Positions 6,918-10,109 of a stretch of DNA of 10,109 nucleotides are shown one piece after another. The position numbers and the translations under genes are program-made. Location: positions 1 to 10,109 of the forward strand of contig CAIQSZ010000075.1 in NCBI GenBank assembly GCA_903874575.1, written 5' to 3'. Source of the DNA: an uncultured Elusimicrobia bacterium (GTDB taxonomy: Bacteria; Elusimicrobiota; Elusimicrobia; UBA1565; UBA9628). Position 1 is the first letter of the stretch. The number at the start of each line of letters is the position of its first letter. The notes beneath the pieces were generated by a model. That model saw nothing but the letters and a program-made list of their open reading frames with translations, was not told where the DNA came from and searched no databases.

Positions 6918-8243
6918 TTACGAAGCCGGCGGCGTCGCGGGCGCCAGGCACGTCTGGCCGACGCATTTCACGCCGACCGTCCGAAGCCAAACGTGGCTCT
7001 CTACCGATGCGGGTGCGGTGTCGAATTCGATGCGCACTTTGCGGCCGCTCAGCTTCGGGAAATCGACGGGAATCATGCAGCCGGGCTCGTCCTTTGCGCC
7101 GCGACACGTCTGGCTGTCCTGGACGCGAGCCGCCTCGACCCAGCGAGGGTTCCCCGGTTTGCCGTTGACCGATTCATACGCCTCTACGACCACCCGGAAC
7201 GTGCCCGGAGTGTAGACGTTCCCATTCGTCTGAACGACGACCTGGTTGATCGGCAGCACTTGCTTCAGATCGATCGTGATCTCGATCCAACCTTCCGTTA
7301 CTCCGCCGGCACCGCGCCCAGGGAGGGCCGGGCCGCCCTGACCTCCCTGGTCATAGTGATAGTCCATGGGCTCCGGAACCGGCTCCCGTAGAGCCGCATA
7401 TGTAATATCGCTGCCGCCTCCCCAGGCGGGCCCGCCGCTCATCGTCGGACCTTTTCGATCGCGCCGGTTATTTTCAGCCAGACTCCTGCCCTTGGCGGCG
7501 AGAGCCGCCGCATCTGTTTCCGCGGCGATAAACGCTTCTTGCGCCGCAGCATGGTAGCGCGCATTGTCAGCCGGATCGGTCTCCACGGGTCTATATTCGC
7601 TCGGGGCCGGCTGGGAAAAACGGCGAATCACCGCAGGACTCCTATTTCGCCCAAAAGCGGCCACGACTCCTTGCCGATCTGTCGAAACCAGATGGGAAAC
7701 CGCGGCCTCAACGACATACGGCTCCGGGTCATTTCCTACCACTCTCAAGAGTGCTTTCTTGATCTTCCCGACGAGCTTCGCTCCCTTAGAATCCGGCCCG
7801 ATGTGCTGCATTAGAAGTCCGGCCACGTTGACCGCATCGCGCCGCAAACCCTCGTCGGTAGCTGTTTTTGGATTCAATTTCCCCGAAAGCGCGTCGTATA
7901 TCCGTTGCGCTTCATCGACCAAGCTTGCGCCCGGTAGCCACCGCGGAACGCCGGCATTCGTGTACCGCCAGTCCTGCAAGGCGTAATTGATCGCAGCCGC
8001 CGCGATGAATTGTTCATAAGGATCGGACGACCGAAGCAGCTTGACCGCCTTCGCGGTCGACTCCGCTTGAACGGCCGGGTCCGAATCCACCATGCCGTCC
8101 ACCAAGCGTTTAAAAAGCCCTACTTCTTCCTCAGTTTTCGCAGTTGGCTCCGCGAACACGGCGACGGACGCTCCGGCGACCAGCAGAAACGCTCCGAGGA
8201 AAATCGAGCCTTTCCCCACAGACTTCCATAAATTGATCTTCAT
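6918..8243 (-). CDS. Exported protein of unknown function: HEAT-like helical half plus F5/8 type C-like C-terminal domain
   Basis: This 441-residue protein starts with a signal peptide: MKINLWKSVGKGS, a hydrophobic core (IFLGAFLLVAGASVAVF) and a likely cleavage after A31 (VFA|EP). Residues about 38-190 are helical with HEAT/armadillo-like periodicity (DPAVQAESTAKAVKLL; DPEPYVVEAAVSHLV). Residues 225-260 are an Ala-rich helix, and 262-316 a Gly/Pro-rich linker. Residues about 317-428 resemble a galactose-binding-like (F5/8 type C, discoidin) beta sandwich: WIEITIDLKQVLPINQVVVQ, YTPGTFRVVVEAYES, a middle strand WVEAARVQ, then GRKVRIEF and VWLRTVGVKC. Cysteines occur only near the C-terminus (C380, C389, C427, C432) and could form two disulfides, as suits export. 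The start region (TAAAATTAGAATATG) is AT-rich with no strong ribosome binding site. Domain calls are from pattern reading, not a search. The function is unknown; binding of glycans or surface partners is an inference. Confidence 0.82.
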   Translation of the reverse strand: MKINLWKSVGKGSIFLGAFLLVAGASVAVFAEPTAKTEEEVGLFKRLVDGMVDSDPAVQAESTAKAVKLLRSSDPYEQFIAAAAINYALQDWRYTNAGVPRWLPGASLVDEAQRIYDALSGKLNPKTATDEGLRRDAVNVAGLLMQHIGPDSKGAKLVGKIKKALLRVVGNDPEPYVVEAAVSHLVSTDRQGVVAAFGRNRSPAVIRRFSQPAPSEYRPVETDPADNARYHAAAQEAFIAAETDAAALAAKGRSLAENNRRDRKGPTMSGGPAWGGGSDITYAALREPVPEPMDYHYDQGGQGGPALPGRGAGGVTEGWIEITIDLKQVLPINQVVVQTNGNVYTPGTFRVVVEAYESVNGKPGNPRWVEAARVQDSQTCRGAKDEPGCMIPVDFPKLSGRKVRIEFDTAPASVESHVWLRTVGVKCVGQTCLAPATPPAS

Positions 8244-8378
8244 ATTCTAATTTTATCAGCCGGGCAATAGTCCGGCATGAGGAGAAGGACCCACCGTCCG
8301 AAGGGCCAAAATACCCAGACGCGAACCAGGGAACTTTTCCGCGGCATGCCTCGTATCGATAACGCTCTTCGCTCTCGA

Positions 8379-8396
8379 ACTGTTGGCGCCAACAGT
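8379..8396. promoter_or_regulatory. 18-base perfect palindrome, candidate operator
   Basis: The sequence ACTGTTGGCGCCAACAGT is a perfect inverted repeat centred at 8387/8388. It lies in the divergent intergenic region, 16 bases before the likely GTG start (8413) of the HNH-family gene and about 136 bases from the ATG of the divergent exported protein. The CTGT-N8-ACAG layout is that of the enterobacterial LexA (SOS) box, although LexA sites vary between phyla and none is known for this organism. It could equally be the site of another dimeric regulator. The position fits a repressor site for the plus-strand gene. Confidence 0.4.
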
Positions 8397-8412
8397 CGCG
8401 CCTACGGCCACC

Positions 8413-9222
8413 GTGGATATCTCGACCCTCGCCGACGACGACCTGCTAAGACGGACCGAGTCGCTCGCCTTGCGCGAGAGGATATCGCGCGCCGACCTTA
8501 TCGAGCATCTCGCCGAGATAGACCGAAGGGGGATTTATCCCGGCAGGAACTACGCGTCGCTGTTCGAATACTGCGTCCACCGCCTCAAGATGAGCGAAGG
8601 AAGCGCTTATCGGCGCATACGCGCGGCTCGCACCGTCTTGATCTTCCCGCCCGTTCTTGATCTGCTGCGCGACGGACGTCTGACCCTTGAAGCCGTCGCC
8701 TTGCTCCACGTCGCCTCCAAGGAATCGGATTTCCCTTCGCTCGTCTTGAAAGCATCGGGACTTGGAACGCGGCAGGTCGAAGCTTTGTTGGCGGGGCGAC
8801 GGATGGAGAAACCCAGTCGAGACAGCATTCGATATGTAGGACTGAGAGCGCCCTCCGCGAACCCGCCCGTCGATTTTAACGACGGCTTGTTCCGCATCGC
8901 TCTTTGCGAACCGACGACGGAGATCGTCTCATCGAAGGTCCCAGCCGTCCCTGCCATGAAAAATGAAGCGTGTCCTCCGCCGGCAGTCGCGAAGCGATCG
9001 GTCCGCTTCGCGTTCACGGCGGACGAAGATTTTTATCGAACCTTGGAGAAGGCCCGCGCGCTCCTGCGGCACAAGTATCCCGACGGACGGCTCGAAGGCG
9101 TTCTATTCGACGCGTTGAAGGCGCTGCTTGATCTGCGCAACCCCGGACTGCGTTGGCCGAGGGGACGTCGCGACGCGCGCCCGTCGCTCAGGGCCGGGCG
9201 GACACGACGCGCAGGGACTTGA
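8413..9222 (+). pseudogene. HNH endonuclease family protein (DUF222-like N-terminal region) lacking the HNH domain
   Basis: Counted from GTG 8413 the frame is 269 codons. It begins MDISTLADDDLLRRTESLALRER, then SRADLIEHLAEIDRRGIY, YASLFEYCVHRLKMSEGSAYRRIRAAR and LEKARALLRHKYPDG. This is the helical N-terminal region of a large family whose members usually carry a C-terminal HNH nuclease domain after a basic linker. Here the similarity ends near residue 240-255 (ALLDLRNPGLRWPRGRRD), and the frame then runs into the 3' end of the opposite-strand ppi gene, overlapping it by 35 bases. No CxxC or HH motif of an HNH domain follows in any frame. So the gene looks 3'-truncated, probably by deletion, and nuclease activity is not expected. 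GTG 8413 fits the family N-terminus, but neither it nor TTG 8383 (inside a palindrome) has a visible ribosome binding site. It may still be expressed as a small protein. Confidence 0.7.
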
Positions 9223-9730
9223 GCACCGGGGGGTCGAGCGGACGGTCGCCGCTCTTCTCGTCGCGCGGGACCGAGGAGATCGCCCTGACGACGTCCAGAC
9301 CCGAGACGACCTCGCCGAACAGCGTGTGGCGGCCGTCCAGGTCGGGCTGGGGGCTCAGCGTGATGAAGAACTGCGTCTGAGAGGTGCCCGGGCCCCAGCT
9401 GGCCATGCCGAGCAGGCCGGGGCGGTCGAAGCGCAGGCCCGGGCGTAGCTCGTCGGGAACGGGGAGGCCGGGGTCGCCCTCGCCGGTGCCGGCCGGGTCG
9501 CCGGTCTGCACGAAGCCGCCGGGCACGACGCGGTGGAAGACGACGCCGTCGTAGAGAGGCCGGGCGCCGGAGGACAACGCGCGCAGATGGACGACGGTCT
9601 TCGGCGTCTCATCCTCGTAGAGCCGCGCGACGATGCGGCCCTTGGAGGTCTCCAGGACGGCGTACGGCCCCCGGGGGCCGCGCGCGCAGGCCGCGCTCAG
9701 CAGCAGCGCGGCCAGGACGGCGCGCCTCAA
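9188..9730 (-). CDS. Exported cyclophilin-type peptidyl-prolyl cis-trans isomerase
   Basis: The 180-residue protein has a short N-terminal export signal (MRRAVLAALLLSAAC). C15 could be a lipid-attachment cysteine, but the -3 residue is Ser rather than Leu, so lipoprotein status is uncertain. The cyclophilin core begins with YAVLETSKGRIVARLYEDE. The active-site block is FHRVVPGGFVQTGDP (65-79; catalytic arginine R67), followed by LLGMASWGPGTSQTQFFITL (106-125) and LDGRHTLFGEVVSGLDVV. It would catalyse proline isomerisation during folding of exported proteins. The start is TTG 9730, overlapping the nnrE stop (TTGA), with GAAGGGG just upstream, so translational coupling to nnrE is likely. Its 3' end overlaps the truncated HNH gene by 35 bases, tail to tail. 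Confidence 0.92.
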   Translation of the reverse strand: MRRAVLAALLLSAACARGPRGPYAVLETSKGRIVARLYEDETPKTVVHLRALSSGARPLYDGVVFHRVVPGGFVQTGDPAGTGEGDPGLPVPDELRPGLRFDRPGLLGMASWGPGTSQTQFFITLSPQPDLDGRHTLFGEVVSGLDVVRAISSVPRDEKSGDRPLDPPVLKSLRVVSARP

Positions 9731-10109
9731 GACCCCTTCACGCCCAGGATCAGCTCCGGCGGGTAGCCGACGTCCAGCACCTTGAGCTTGCCCACGTTCG
9801 GCGCGGCGTGCGGGGCCAGCAGCCCGCGCTTGGGCAGGCCCAAGGCGAGCGTCAGCGCGGCGGTCACGAAGACGCCGCTGTGGTAGCCGGTGTCGGGATG
9901 GACGCCCGTCGGAACGTCGACGGCGACGACGGGCTTTCCCGACCGCGTGATCTCCCGCACCGCGTGGTGGACGGCGCCCGCGGGCTTGCCCGCGGAGCCG
10001 GTCCCCAGCAAGGCGTCGAGCACCGCGTCGCAGGCGGCCAGCGCGTCGCGCAGGCCCGCCTCGGGGCCCGCCTGGCGCACCTCGACGCCGGCCTTGACGG
10101 CGGCGTCGA
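9727..10109 (-). CDS. nnrE: NAD(P)H-hydrate epimerase (YjeF_N domain), 3' part; N-terminus beyond the right edge
   Basis: The frame is open to the window edge, so this is the last 127 codons of a gene starting outside. It matches the C-terminal half of the YjeF N-terminal domain: VLDALLGTGSAGKPAGAV, SGKPVVAVDVPTGVHPDTGY (equivalent to the VDIPSGLDADTG block, whose aspartate lies in the active site and contacts bound K+), and LTLALGLPKRGLLA followed by GKLKVLDVGYPPELI. NnrE epimerises (R)- and (S)-NAD(P)HX so that the S-specific dehydratase NnrD can repair damaged NAD(P)H. Many bacteria have NnrE fused to the NnrD kinase-like domain. Here the protein stops after the epimerase domain, so it is the single-domain form, unless NnrD sits elsewhere. 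The stop TGA overlaps the ppi TTG start. Confidence 0.88.
   Translation of the reverse strand, partial: DAAVKAGVEVRQAGPEAGLRDALAACDAVLDALLGTGSAGKPAGAVHHAVREITRSGKPVVAVDVPTGVHPDTGYHSGVFVTAALTLALGLPKRGLLAPHAAPNVGKLKVLDVGYPPELILGVKGS

Noticed and set aside
5850..7391. 513-codon plus-strand open frame
   Set aside because: It runs antisense through glgX and the exported protein. Both minus-strand proteins have clear domain or signal-peptide features, while this frame has none.
8240..8277. 12-codon minus-strand frame (MPDYCPADKIRI) whose stop overlaps the ATG of the exported protein
   Set aside because: It has no ribosome binding site and is too short to separate from chance, so a leader peptide cannot be supported.
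8277..8660. 127-codon plus-strand ATG frame at the start of the HNH-family gene
   Set aside because: Arg-rich shifted frame; the family similarity lies in the GTG 8413 frame.

Overview
The window is high-GC bacterial DNA, densely packed, with eight coding regions on the minus strand, two on the plus strand and no RNA genes or CRISPR arrays that I can see. The mix suggests a Gram-negative-type, heterotrophic bacterium: FixC/FixX electron transfer, a TadA/CpaF secretion ATPase, GlgX, TilS, NnrE and several lineage-specific secreted proteins. The Ala/Pro/Val-rich secreted protein and the 'DLLRRTESL...RER' HNH-family protein recall Elusimicrobiota or delta-proteobacteria-like genomes. That placement is a weak inference; the sequence shown does not settle the phylum.

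Left to right. Positions 1-588 (minus) hold the 5' part of a GTG-started secreted protein that runs off the left edge, with a TATAAT promoter candidate just upstream. Positions 589-825 are otherwise non-coding, with a short peptide-level resemblance to a DDE transposase. Positions 826-3939 (minus) form a tight series read cpaF-like ATPase > single-domain response regulator > fixC > fixX, with gaps of 42, 18 and 0 bases, so probably one transcript. tilS (plus, 4031-4795) is divergent from cpaF and meets glgX (minus, 4773-6854) tail to tail with a 23-base overlap. Upstream of glgX on the same strand is an unrecognised exported protein (6918-8243) with a HEAT-like helical half and a C-terminal beta domain resembling F5/8 type C (discoidin) modules. 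Divergent from it is an HNH-family gene (about 8413-9222) that keeps its N-terminal helical region but has lost the HNH nuclease domain. An 18-base perfect palindrome lies immediately before its likely start. The right end (minus) holds the 3' part of nnrE, overlapping by TTGA with an exported cyclophilin-type prolyl isomerase, whose 3' end overlaps the truncated HNH gene.

How the genes work together: FixC and FixX would accept electrons from an electron-transfer flavoprotein (FixAB/EtfAB, not in this window) and pass them to quinone or ferredoxin-type acceptors. Their apparent transcriptional coupling to a secretion ATPase and a CheY-like regulator is the most unusual arrangement here. GlgX (glycogen breakdown), TilS (tRNA-Ile2 decoding) and NnrE (NAD(P)HX repair) are housekeeping functions. 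Three genes (left-edge secreted protein, HEAT/discoidin-like protein, HNH fragment) look by eye less GC-biased at third codon positions than the core genes and are probably the lineage-specific or accessory part. I found no clear new defence or mobile system. The best leads are the palindrome plus truncated HNH gene, the cpaF-RR-fixCX series and the two uncharacterised exported proteins.
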